Source of the DNA: Gelatoporia subvermispora B
Taxonomy: Eukaryota > Basidiomycota > Agaricomycetes > Polyporales > Gelatoporiaceae
Direction: 5' to 3'
Assembly: GCA_000320605.2 (NCBI GenBank)
Contig: KB445791.1
Span: 2,599,057-2,663,056 of the forward strand
DNA: 64,000 bases
Within the stretch, counting starts at the first letter, position 1. Each line of letters starts with the position of its first letter. Under the pieces are notes generated by a model. That model made no database searches and was not told where the DNA came from. It saw nothing but the letters and a program-made list of their open reading frames with translations. Below, in pieces: positions 12,501 to 22,557 of the stretch. Made by a program: the position numbers and the translations under genes.

Positions 12501-12815
12501 GGGGTAGAGAAGAGGGTGAGTATGCTAAGCCCGCGCGCATCAAGCCATCGGCCTACTTTCGTCCTGAATGTCTGGGCAGCAAACAGCTTTGCGGCCGGAG
12601 GTGCATCGGAAGACAGAAGAAGGACATTACAGGTCGACCACGCGTCAGGCTGGAGCAGTAGGACCAGGTCAGAAGCCGCGACCGCGAGACCGAGGAGAGG
12701 TATTTACAGAGTGTTGGAAGTCTTGAAGCCAAGTGTTGGCACGTTCAAGGGCAGCCTTGTCTGGGGCACGACTGAAGACGTCTAACGCAGAGACTACGGC
12801 TTGTACAGCAGCCAT
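9582..12815 (-). CDS. MTR10: Importin-beta family nuclear import receptor, transportin-3/Mtr10 type
   Basis: Nine exons (12815-12708, 12649-12557, 12498-12220, 12162-12072, 12012-11006, 10955-10721, 10670-10257, 10206-9744, 9690-9582) give 932 residues. The N-terminus has the importin-beta signature (AALERANTWLQDFQHS, then KLFAAQTFRTK VIYDL). HEAT-like helical repeats fill the rest, including VRYAALLIISRYTEWI and the Mtr10/TNPO3-typical DSEVNAAAGQALKYLCQDC. The last exon supplies the diagnostic basic tail ALHRASRKARERRR. Mtr10 imports SR-type mRNA-binding proteins such as Npl3 in yeast, and retrograde tRNA; TNPO3 imports SR splicing factors. Function here is inferred from family membership. 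Confidence 0.95.
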
Positions 12816-13222
12816 GGTGTGGTGGAAAGAGACGAAGATTTAAATGCGCCACCAGAGTTTGGACGATCAAGGCAACTCAGCGCAGCGGCGACTCCCTCGG
12901 CGCTATTTGCGAGTGTTGACACCATGGTATAGGGTATTTGACATAACACTCGCCCAATCCACTACAACCCAACTATAGCTTGGCAGAGAGCGAACAAATG
13001 ACATCGTATACTAGAGGAAAATAGCGCGAAAAACAGTCTGGTATCCGCAAAGGAGTGTGGTGCAGTGTCCGCGACGCACTGTAAAACAATTACTAGGACA
13101 AGGATGCACTCAGCAGAGAATGTACCATAACGGGAGGACACTAAACAAAGAGACGCGGGACCGAGACAAGCATCGACACATCGACACACAAGAGTACCAG
13201 AGGAGTAAGGGGAACAGCGAGA
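12816..13222. other. Intergenic, Mtr10 promoter and septin 3' flank
   Basis: 407 bases with no supported gene. Part of a plus-strand ORF (13057-13827) runs into the septin gene but is its antisense shadow. Confidence 0.35.
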
Positions 13223-14981
13223 TTACGGGCGAAGGAAGCCTTTCTTTCTGCCGGTCTGCATCGCAAATCGCCGAAGTCAGTATCGTCGCCCAGCGCGAGA
13301 CGAACACACTTACACTCACACTGACTTTCTCCGGAGTCAACGGACGTCCGTTCTCAATCCGCCTCTTCTTCTCCTCGAGTTCCAGCCGCTGCTTCTCGAG
13401 AGCCTCCTTCATCTCCCGATGTCTGGCGTACAGCTCCTCCTCGGACTGCTTGAGCTTCGCCTCCTTTTCTTGCACCTTCTGCTGGAACACCATCTTCATC
13501 TCGGCTTCCATCTTGGCGAGCTTGGCCTCGTGCATGGTGCGCTCCTCCTGTATCCTGATGGCAGGGCTAAAGGGGGGCATGAGAAGGGTGAACTATTGTA
13601 TGAGACAGGATACTTACTTGACTTCCTTGAACACACTCGAGTCCTGGATGACACCCATGCTGACCAGCTTCTCGGTACGCCAGTTCTCGTACAGGACGTC
13701 GTTGGTGTATTCCCGCAGCTCCTCCATGTACGTTCGGACCAGCATTTGCCGAAGTTTCACGAAGTCGCAGTGGTCTTCGTTGTCAACTTCAACAGCACCC
13801 CACGGGTACGCACGACCGCGTACTTGACGGCCGTCTGGTGTGGTGACGATCTTATCTGAGCCCACGACAGCGAACGGAATCTTGCTTGCAATCTCCTCAG
13901 CCTCCGCCAGCGCCTCCTCATCCTCGTTCTCATATGTAGGCGCTTGGAAGATGTGGATGTTATGGTATGCAATATCAGCAAGAATCTGTGTCGAGCATGT
14001 GTGAACATCTGGACACTCCCACGCGGATATGACTGCGGACGCACCCTGGCTTTGAAGTCCGCGACTTCCTCATCCGTCAAGGTGTCCGCCTTCGCAATAA
14101 TGGGTATCAAGTTAACTTTCGTGTGAAGTTGGCGCATGAATTCAACGTCAATGGGTCGTAGCCTGATTTGGTACGGTGTAAGCACGTGTAATAAGGATGG
14201 CTCATGATCGCACGTACGAGTGACCAGTGGGCTGGATGAAGTATAGGCACGCGTGAACGCGGTTGTCCACAATCTTCTGCCGGTTCACTCGATTCTCTTG
14301 CTCAAGGTATGAATCGAAGCGCTCTTCAATGTTCTCCATGATTGGCTTCCAGCTGCGAAACCCTCGATCTCAGTCACAGGCCCTTCACGGAAGTGTAATC
14401 AAGATAATACCTCTCATCGTTGTTGACGAAATCGCCGAATCCAGGGGTATCCACGACTGTTAGACGCAGTCTAACGCCATTCTCCTCAATATCTAGTGCA
14501 CGGTATTTCGAATTTAATCGAGGTTGTTCGAACGACGCGTATGCATTGAAACAGCTCACCAGCGCTTATGCTCTCGATTGACACTGTCTGAGGACGCTCA
14601 GCGCTAGGAGGCAGAGGCTCTTTCGGAGGGTAGAGCGTGGTGTTGAAGAGCGTGTTAATGAGCGTGGACTTTCCCAAGCCGGATTCACCTAGTGCACACA
14701 ACACCGTCTCAGATCACACACGACCGCGATCGCGTGAAGTGCAACGCACCGACGACCATTGCGGTGAACTGGAAACCCTTTCGCACGCTCTTCCTGTGGA
14801 CCTGGTTGGGAAGGTTGGCAAAGCCGACAAATCCAGTGAGCTTCTTGCGAATGATGGGTGACGAGCCGGCGTCGCTGGGGGCAGTTGGTAAGGAGGGACT
14901 GGAACCGTTCATTTTGCTGGTCCCATTGGGCGTGTAGGAGGAGGCATCGCCGTTGCCGGAGGAAACATACGAGTCGGTCAT
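13223..14981 (-). CDS. CDC3: Septin, Cdc3/AspB type
   Basis: Eight exons (14981-14750, 14688-14560, 14492-14411, 14352-14218, 14162-14045, 13985-13618, 13566-13320, 13255-13223) encode about 447 residues. A short Ser/Gly-rich N-terminus leads to [20 protein letters not shown], a Cdc3-type polybasic entry. GTPase motifs: G1 GESGLGKST near residue 80, G3 [13 protein letters not shown]4 AKAD, and the septin unique element [14 protein letters not shown]. Residues of about 355-430 form a coiled coil ([18 protein letters not shown]). The last exon gives [10 protein letters not shown]. The donor before it is ambiguous: three in-frame GT sites lie in tandem. Septins polymerise at the bud neck, septa and hyphal cortex. 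Confidence 0.95.
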
Positions 14982-15638
14982 CTGGGAGGAGGATTGTCCG
15001 AGTCAACGAGAGAGCTGCGTGTACAGGAGAGGGTATCGCTACCTGTATGGCGGCAGGGATTAGAACGGGGGGGAGAAATGGCGGTCGCGAGCGAAGCTGT
15101 TGTTTGCGACTATTGATTGTACTCGTGGCGTCTAGTCGCACATTCGGTTTGGGCAGCAACAACGTCTGCTCCCGCACCAGTTCCTCATCTTTTCATCTCC
15201 TCATCGTCTGCAGAGGACTAGGAAGCTCACCCACGGTATCGGCTGTCTATGGCTCATCGCGATGTGTGTCGTAGACATGTCTTATCGGCGTGGCTGTCCA
15301 CAGCCCTCTCCTCAAATGCCGCCAACGCGTTCAGCTCGTGCAAGGAAGTACCCGAAATGACCGCCCATCTTCTAATCTCCTACTACTTGGAACAGCGATG
15401 GTCGCCCTGGCGTGCATATGCTCTCACCGACCGATCCGCGCTTGTATCGTTTCAAATTGAAAGGGCAGCGCGCACAACCGGGGGTTAGCCACTTTCCGGG
15501 GCATACTTCCGTGGCCACAGGACCAGAGCTGCCATCTGCGGCAGGTGCAAGGTGTATTCTGTTATGTTGCAAACAACAGGGGTATCTGCACAGGCCATAC
15601 ACATGGCCAACAACGTCAAAGACCGCTTCTCCTCCAAG
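14982..15638. other. Upstream region of the septin gene
   Basis: 657 bases with overlapping short ORFs on both strands but none with a recognisable motif. A minus-strand frame ending at 15485 overlaps the neighbouring orphan ORF and could represent an alternative tail for it. I see no repeat or RNA gene. Confidence 0.3.
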
Positions 15639-16349
15639 TCATGCTTCTGACAGTGGTCCATATCGACGAAAGCATTGAATATCGCTTCCAAGTGTAGCGT
15701 CGTGACAGGTTTTGTCACTGTGATGGACATGTGTCTTCTTCGACCAGCCTTGCACATCAACATCTGGCTCCATCGGGTCGCTGTCCCTTTCTGTGTCGGT
15801 CGATGTGGCCGACGGGGAGTAGATAAGGTCGGGAGTAGAGTCGCGAGAATAGAAAGGATATGTATGACGCGAACAGAAGTAGTCGGATGCGGGGACGGAG
15901 GAGCTGAATGGAATCTCGCCCTTGCTTCCGCCTTCGCCGTCAAGGGAATCACCGCACGAGCAGTCGAGTCCGTCATCGAGTGTGTCCAGTGCTTCATCGA
16001 AGCGCTGCCTGCTTGTTTTCGTGTGCATGTGCCTGAAGTATATCGTGCGCATCGGGGTCCGGTTGGTGCGTTTCCCCTTGCCTTTGATTCCAGCACTGGT
16101 CCATCGGCCCCCCAACGCCTCTTCTGAGGCCCAGATAGTTTGCGTCTTGTTGGTGGCTTCGAGTGTAGCATTCCTGGTGTAAATAGTCCTTCCGACATTC
16201 CGTGTGGGTATAGCGAAGCTGTGAGAATCGAGGAACCTGTCCATCAATCCGTCCGTTCGTGTGTCGCAAGTCGATATGGAGGAGGTATTTCGGGACATAT
16301 TTACAGAGGAAGCCGAAGGTATTATGAGTCCTGTCTCAAAGGTAGACAA
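15639..16349 (-). CDS. Hypothetical protein, orphan
   Basis: A single open frame of 236 residues beginning MSTFETGLIIPSASSVNMSR. I do not recognise it. It is rich in Ser, Thr and Asp, with a run of potential phosphosites around SRDSTPDLIYSPSATSTDTE, and has no membrane segment or signal peptide. A second minus-strand frame (to 15485) overlaps its 3' half and encodes a leucine-rich tail (LEEKRSLTLLAMCMACAD), so a missed intron near 15700 could switch frames and change the C-terminus. I found no convincing GT-AG pair to do so. It could also be a chance ORF. Confidence 0.4.
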   Translation of the reverse strand: MSTFETGLIIPSASSVNMSRNTSSISTCDTRTDGLMDRFLDSHSFAIPTRNVGRTIYTRNATLEATNKTQTIWASEEALGGRWTSAGIKGKGKRTNRTPMRTIYFRHMHTKTSRQRFDEALDTLDDGLDCSCGDSLDGEGGSKGEIPFSSSVPASDYFCSRHTYPFYSRDSTPDLIYSPSATSTDTERDSDPMEPDVDVQGWSKKTHVHHSDKTCHDATLGSDIQCFRRYGPLSEA

Positions 16350-16609
16350 GCTCTGGAGGCATTGGCACTGGCAATGGGCTTGTCTATGACATCAATTTAT
16401 ACAAACGGCTTCCAGGAGCTTTGTCACTTTGAGTGGCCCTTTGGTCCCTAACCGCTGGCTTTGCACTAAGGGGACCAAACTACATGACCTAAAATGAATG
16501 ATACATGTGGTGTGTGAATTGAAACTATCCGGGCCCCCGCTCTTTGTTTCGGCTGATATACAAGGTAATAGATCTCGGTGGCTGATGCTATGATCGTAAA
16601 TCATCCCAA

Positions 16610-17773
16610 CTAAAGCCGTGATGCCGCAACCTTGAGCTGGAAGACTACACAGATATTGAGTAAGGTGTGCGTATGGAGGAGGGCGAGAGGACACTTCACT
16701 GTCGGGCCGTGCATAATGTCCCGTAGCATCAAGGTCGAACTTCCCTCGCGCCACATCATCCAGGTCCAGGTCGGCTGTGAGTATTCCCTCGCCACCACGC
16801 AGAGGACCTGCGAGGACCTTCCCCAGAGGACTAATGATAACGCTCCCGCCGGCAATCATAACATTGCTCGGGTTCCGACTGCTGCTGTCAACCACAGCGT
16901 GGTCTGGGGGATAATCTTTCTCCTCCGCGTACTGGCAAGCAGAGAGGACGAAACAACGCCCCTCAAGAGCTATGTGTGTCATGGTGTGTTGCCATTCAGG
17001 GCGTGCATCCACAGTTGGCGCACAGTAGATCTGTGTGCCCTGGGAATAGTAGAAGGTGCGCACTGCCATCTATGAGTGTCAAACGTAACGAAGGAAGTAG
17101 TCCTGTGCTGACGTAGAGGCATATAGTTCTCCCTTCTCACAAATCAGTACAACCGGCTGAGAGCATATGAGTATTCGTACCAGCATATAGTGGCTGATAA
17201 CTTCGCAGTGACAGGCGAGCCTTGCGCTGGACTTTGGCTAAAAGCTCGTTTCAGGACAGGCAAAGTGCTGGCGTCTCCTTGTCCCCAGATAATCCGCTCC
17301 ATTCCCGTGGGCATGAGCTTGCGATGCTTCGCCACAAAGCCCTCATCAGGCGCTATGAATACCACAGTACAGTACAATGTGCCTTGGTCGCGTTCAATGA
17401 CGCCGACGACAAGGAACACGCCAGTTTCCTTGCTGATTTCCTCAATCCGCGAAACAGCAGGAGAGGGTATCTCGATGGCAGCATTGTAGTATCGGACAAA
17501 TTCGTCACGACCCGCAGGTCGACGGTCGCCCACGACAGCACCAAAGTTGGACATCTTCGGATACCCGCCTATACTGCACAACTCAGTCAATGACCGGTGA
17601 TCTCGGTGTATTGAAACGCAGTACTCTCACAACGCCTCCGGGAAGATCGCGAGTTGGGCACCATCGCGATCCTTCGCGACGCGGGTCAATCTGTGCAATT
17701 TCTCAAGCGTATCAGCGAGCGAATATGCAACAGTGCATGCCTGCACGACAGATGCGCGGAGGATGTTGGGCAT
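16610..17773 (-). CDS. Nitrilase-family hydrolase
   Basis: Five exons (17773-17631, 17573-17181, 17132-17113, 17062-16700, 16644-16610) give 317 residues. The catalytic triad is visible: Glu in FPEAFIGGYP, Lys in KHRKLMPTGMERIIWGQGD, and Cys in ATICWENYMPLLR. The cysteine motif is assembled from three exons, one of only 20 nt, and depends on using the acceptor GGCAG at 17063-17067 rather than the TAG just before it. The end RPDIFQLKVAASRL is typical of the family. Such enzymes hydrolyse organic nitriles to acids plus ammonia, or cyanide to formamide; the exact substrate cannot be read from the sequence. A CACGTG box lies 78 bases upstream of the start. Confidence 0.92.
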
Positions 17774-17910
17774 GGTGCGATGTGGACGTAAGTGAAGAAG
17801 GTGTGCGAGTCAGCAATCCCACTCGTCTCGTCCCCCGGTCGCACACGAGTCACGTGTTCCATTCCAGCTCAAAGATCAGCAGACATGTAGTAAGAGCGCC
17901 CGGTACAAAT

Positions 17911-18833
17911 TCATAGCGTACTTGACGGAGCAACAGAACTGGTATCGACTCTGGGTGCAGGCAACCATTCCTTCGGGAAGTCCTTGAGAGATGGTCGCGA
18001 TTTGCCGCGGCCATAGATATGTCCACCCTTCTTCGCTTTGCGGACCTTTGCCTCAATATGCCGTGTATCGAGCGGGAGATCCGCGAAGGTGTCTTTCGAG
18101 TCCTACAATAGTCCGTCAGCAACGAAGTTCGCGTGTACTTTGCAAGGAAAATAGTTACATTGGCTTCTGTCAAGAGGCGGTCCAGAGTGTCACTCGCCCA
18201 TTTCAAGTTCATAGCAGGGTGCGGGAAGTCCTCGCATGCGATCTTGATGAAGCCATGCTCCTTTACTTCTTCATGAGCACCGATTCCAGAGTCTTTTGGA
18301 GGTTCCAGAGACCACCGGGGACCCGCCAAGAGCTTGATTTTGTGGATAGCAGCCTCATTTTTGAGCGGAAGGTAGGCAATAGGCACAACGATTGTGCGCT
18401 TTGCGGCAGCGGGATGCTCTTCGCCGGCATATGAAACCGTCCGCACGACCAGTGGTTTCGACACGTTGGGAGGGACGAACGGCTTCCGATACGCTGTATT
18501 GGCCGGCGTAAGCCCTCAGCTTTGAACGGGCGGGAGGGGCAACTCACCGACTAGCCTCGGCATATCATGTTCTATCAAACGCTTGTAGTATAAGATCTTG
18601 CGCTGCTGCTGAAAGCGGAGATGACCGGCGGCAGGCGAGTCGTCTTGCGAAAATGCATCCTCGAGGTCGTCCATCTCAATGTTCAAGGAGCGGCCGAGTA
18701 GATCTTCCGGACCAATGTCGGCCGGCTTCCGTCTTGGCAAAGAAACAACAGCTGATGTGTGGAATTGGGCGAGACATGGCCGCGGTGGGCGGAAAGATCT
18801 ACATGACCTTGCCAGAGCCATGGAGGAGGACAT
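17911..18833 (-). CDS. RSM24: Mitochondrial small-subunit ribosomal protein mS35 (Rsm24 type)
   Basis: Three exons (18833-18548, 18493-18159, 18102-17911) give 270 residues. The N-terminus (MALARSCRSFRPPRPCLAQF) is an arginine-rich, acid-free mitochondrial presequence; a second start four codons upstream is possible. The conserved mS35 core is CEDFPHPAMNLKWASDTLDR near residues 180-200, preceded by KRTIVVPIAYLPL. The last exon is basic (KVRKAKKGGHIYGRGK). It is a structural protein of the mitoribosomal small subunit, on the same strand as, and 137 bases before, the nitrilase gene. Confidence 0.92.
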
Positions 18834-18986
18834 GCTGCTTAGCGCCCGTGAGACGAGTTGAGCCAAACATCGCGCAAACAACGCCTCCAATCTCGATCCC
18901 GATCGACGCTGCCCGTGGGCGCTTCACTTAACCATACATCCACTGCTCACTCAATCTCAGCTCCATCAAGTCTTTACGCAGTGACC

Positions 18987-19736
18987 ATGGTTGTAAGTTA
19001 TCCAACAAGATATAGTGATCCTCAGCACGAATGCACATTGTCAGCGCCTGCTACTTTCTATTAAAGCAGACCTCGAGAACGTGACCGACTTTGTGCCGGC
19101 GTCCGATGCATTCGAATACTTCTTCCAGGTGCGACCGAATCATGTATCCTGCTGTATCTGATCCTCAAATGTACTCCAGGTGAAGTGCACTAGCTGCAAT
19201 GAAGTCCATCCAAAACTGGTCGCTCTCAATCGTCTGGTCAGTACTCTTCAGATCCCGAGCTGCCTTGCGCTGATCCCGCTACATTCCAGGAAGAACGTGA
19301 GATGACCGCCGGAAAGGGCAGCACCGCGCACTTTGTCTGGCGCTGCGGTCTCTGCAAGCGAGAGTCGTCTGCGAAGTTTGAACCTACCTCTGTCCCACAA
19401 CCCTACTCGGCGGATGCGAATGGCCAGTTCGCGCCTTTCCTAACAATCGACTGTCGCGGACTTGAATTCGTTGACTTCGACCCCAGGGTAACTCTTTCCC
19501 GTTATTCTATCGTAGTCAATTAGGTAACACGTCTACAGGGCACTTGGAAGTGTAAAGGGGCGGAATCCGGGACTCTTTTCGACAGCGTTGATCTTGAGGA
19601 AGGTGAATGGGTGGATTATGATGAGAAGGTCGGTCTAGTGCCTACAACCTGCCATTGACAAACCATACTTAATGACACGCAGGCAACTCTCCCGGTTGGC
19701 GTATCGAATATTGAGAGCAAGTGGACTCGAGCATAA
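18987..19736 (+). CDS. CXXC-motif zinc-binding protein, DUF866/UPF0587 (CZIB)
   Basis: Six exons (18987-18992, 19045-19128, 19180-19236, 19290-19487, 19539-19628, 19683-19736) encode 162 residues. The first coding exon is only six bases (Met-Val), immediately followed by GTAAGT; splicing gives MVRLLLSIKADLENVTDFV, the standard start of the family. Two CXXC pairs, KCTSC and WRCGLC, hold one zinc ion. The end VGVSNIESKWTRA is also conserved. Function is poorly known across eukaryotes; human CZIB (C1orf123) shares the fold. It is divergent from the mS35 gene over 153 bases. Confidence 0.95.
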
Positions 19737-19890
19737 AGATGAAGTTGGATCCACAATCATGTGTACTTTTATACCTTTGTACATTGCATATTGGGTATCA
19801 AATAATCGTCCAATAACACCGTCCGAGTGCGATCATATGTGCTATGACAAACGATATGGCAGCGATGTTGGTATCACGGGAAATAGGATA

Positions 19891-22320
19891 TCATGCACTA
19901 CCGCTAGTGATCGCATCTTCTGTCCCTCCCTTATCTGCAGGCTTCTCAACCGTCTCATTTTCGTCGCGGGGCCTGTGGTCGGTTTGACCGACCTCTGATG
20001 TCTGCTGAAGGCGAGGAGAACCGCTGCCAGCAGTCTCGTCACGTTCGCGATGTTCGTCATGTGTTGCTGGGGTTGGGATCGTAAGATTATGCTCTTCGGA
20101 TTGTTGATCTGCTTGGTTTTCCTCTTTGTGATGACCCTTAAGCGCGCCGGCTGTCTTATGTATGCCCCTCTTTCCTGCAGCCACCGCGTTAGACTGCTTC
20201 TTCTTGAGCTTTGCGAGGTGCTCGATACTGTGAATTTTAGCCAGAATCGATAAGGAAGCTGAGGTAAACTACTTACCCCCATAGAAGCAACTCTGCCTTG
20301 CTAACTTTTACCTTGTCCATATCAACACCACGTTCCTCCAGTGCGGACAGGAAGCGTCGGAAGTACTGATCGCGTTGTAAGGAAATTCGAACCACATACA
20401 AGCCAATATACTCACAGCGATTGAGGTCCTTCGAAAAATAAGTGAGGACGGGGACATTGCACAAAGAATGTAATCAGACCTATAATGACCGGACAGAGGC
20501 GACAAAGTATGTATCACACCATCCTTGACGGTAATCAAGCCGGCCGAGGTGACTAGTCCACCGGCCAGAAAGGAAGAGTGCTGAAACTTTCCCGGATCTA
20601 GTCATGATATGAGGCTGCAACTCTTTGATGCTAGAAACAGGAGACGGACCTTTCAGGCCAACGAATATATTGACTGATGTGATAGTCAGGTGTGTAGGGA
20701 AAATCAAAGATCATCAAGCACGAACAATTGTTATCCTAGTGGTAAGGGTTGAGCGTATTAGCTGATACTTGAGGAGAGCAGACTGACTGATACATATATC
20801 CAGGTATTGCGTCTGATTGTCTTACGAAGCAATTTGTCCAACAAGCCGTGTATCGTGAAGTGCTTCCAGAAGAATCTCCTGGCGGGGTTGCTAGGCTCTC
20901 CTACGCTGACATAGTGCATTGTCGCCTTCTGTTCAGACGAAGATAGTGTCTCTGCGGGTATTGGGGCACTAAAACTCTCGCGTGGAGCAGCTGATGGGCT
21001 TTCCAGCTCATCATTAGCACTGTCTGCTGGCACAATACCACCACCGCTGCCAGCATCTTTCCAACGATCGGCGGTCGTATCGACGAGATTGCCATTGCGA
21101 GCCCATCTTAACTTCCCTTCGTTGTCGATCTCGACAAGGTAGTTCAATCCTGCATATTCTCAGTTTCAGTCACAGTACGATATTCGAGACTTACGTTGCT
21201 CAGGTGACAAGTAGATGATACGCTGTAGAGCCCAGCAATATTCGATGTCAAGAGATCGGACCATAGGGGCATGACGGAGATAGGCACTTGCCTCCTGCTC
21301 TAGGCGTTCGCGCGGACATTCAGGCAGCGAGATTTCCTTTCCCCCTCCACGATCTAGCCTGGTGAAAACAGATCACGAGACAAAAGTGGAACCACACCGA
21401 TGGAAACTCACCATCTGAAGAAATTCTCTTTTGTCTGCTCCTGCGTCCAATACCTGTGATAATACTATCAGAGACGTTCAGCTGTCGGCGTCAAATGGAA
21501 GAATATGCTACTAGCCTTTACTGTAAGGTGGATCGCAGCAAAACCTTGAGCGACGATAGATCCTCTGGACTCAAAGACACTCACGGTTTGCGCCGTATCG
21601 ATGTTTTCTGGAAGCTGGTAAATAAAAGCTGTTCGATGGCAGGAATCGGTGAATTGTTGACTCACGGGTCCACAAGCTCCAGCCAGTGTTGTGTCTCGAG
21701 TTGCTTGCGACCGGCGTCGCTGTTCACTGTGGCCGTTCCGGACATTCCATTGCCGTCCTGAAGACGACTGGCAAAGAATATGGCTCTCCGCCAGCGTTCC
21801 TGCGGTTTATTCTGGCCTTCCTCGGCGGCCTGCTGGCTAATCTATATCAAGGTTTTCAATGGGCTTGCAGCGAGCACCGCGAATTTAGATCGCGCACCTT
21901 CATCCTGGCGTGAGTGGACACATCCTGCCAGAGAAGGTCTGGGCTGAGATAGGAGGCACGCTGTCTTTTCCGCCAGGCCCTCTGTATTGTAGTAGCTGCA
22001 TGTCCGCGAGCAAGCGCCTCGATCTCTTCCTCCGTGGGCGTGTGGCGTCTCTGGAACTTGCGCAAAGGATTGGTGAGGGTGGACTCCGGAGGCATCTGCC
22101 TCTGCTGAGTAAGCTACGGATGGCTGGGAGTGTTCCCTCGCCAAGCAAAATCAAGAGCAGATGCAGGTACGCGGATGAGACATACATCCTCGACTTTAAC
22201 CAGCATGTCTCCAATGATGTCACTGTAAGGCCGGATGCACTCCATGCGTAGCAACCCATAGAGCGCTTGCTCTGACAGCATGCTATTCTCACGCGGAGCG
22301 AGCTCGACGGTGGAGTTCAT
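19891..22320 (-). CDS. IQ-motif (calmodulin-binding) protein of the IQM-like fungal family
   Basis: Fifteen coding exons: 22320-22186, 22104-21898, 21841-21666, 21607-21585, 21564-21545, 21464-21412, 21358-21292, 21222-21195, 21149-20788, 20735-20726, 20673-20650, 20597-20480, 20428-20416, 20365-20277, 20227-19891. They total 553 residues. An IQ motif ([10 protein letters not shown]) lies near residue 85. The conserved body contains [88 protein letters not shown] and [19 protein letters not shown]. It resembles plant IQM proteins. Exons of 10, 13, 20, 23 and 24 nt are needed to keep frame and family sequence. The intron 21223-21291 is GC-AG. The last 110 residues are acidic/Gln-rich and variable. 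Confidence 0.9.
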
Positions 22321-22557
22321 TGATCAACGCAAATTGGACGATGGATGATGCTGCCAGTCCGGAACAGAATGAGGTACCATTAAAGTGCTACATCGGGATA
22401 AAACGTGCGACAGATAAACTAAACGTGAGTGATGACCGACGATCCAAACATGTGCAGGTAATATAGAGCATGGTGATAGTTGCTGGGGAATATGAAGGAA
22501 TGTCGACATGCCAGCCGCAAGGTGAAATGAGAGAGTAAAGGATACAAGAGGGTACTA

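Noticed and set aside
13057..13827. 256-residue plus-strand ORF over the septin 3' half
   Set aside because: Antisense shadow of the coiled-coil and GTPase exons; Ser/Phe-rich composition is the reverse of Glu/Lys codons.
17069..17112. Second nitrilase start or a 1-base deletion near the Met at 17069
   Set aside because: Using the acceptor ending at 17063 gives the conserved ENYMPLLRTFYYSQG without any indel.
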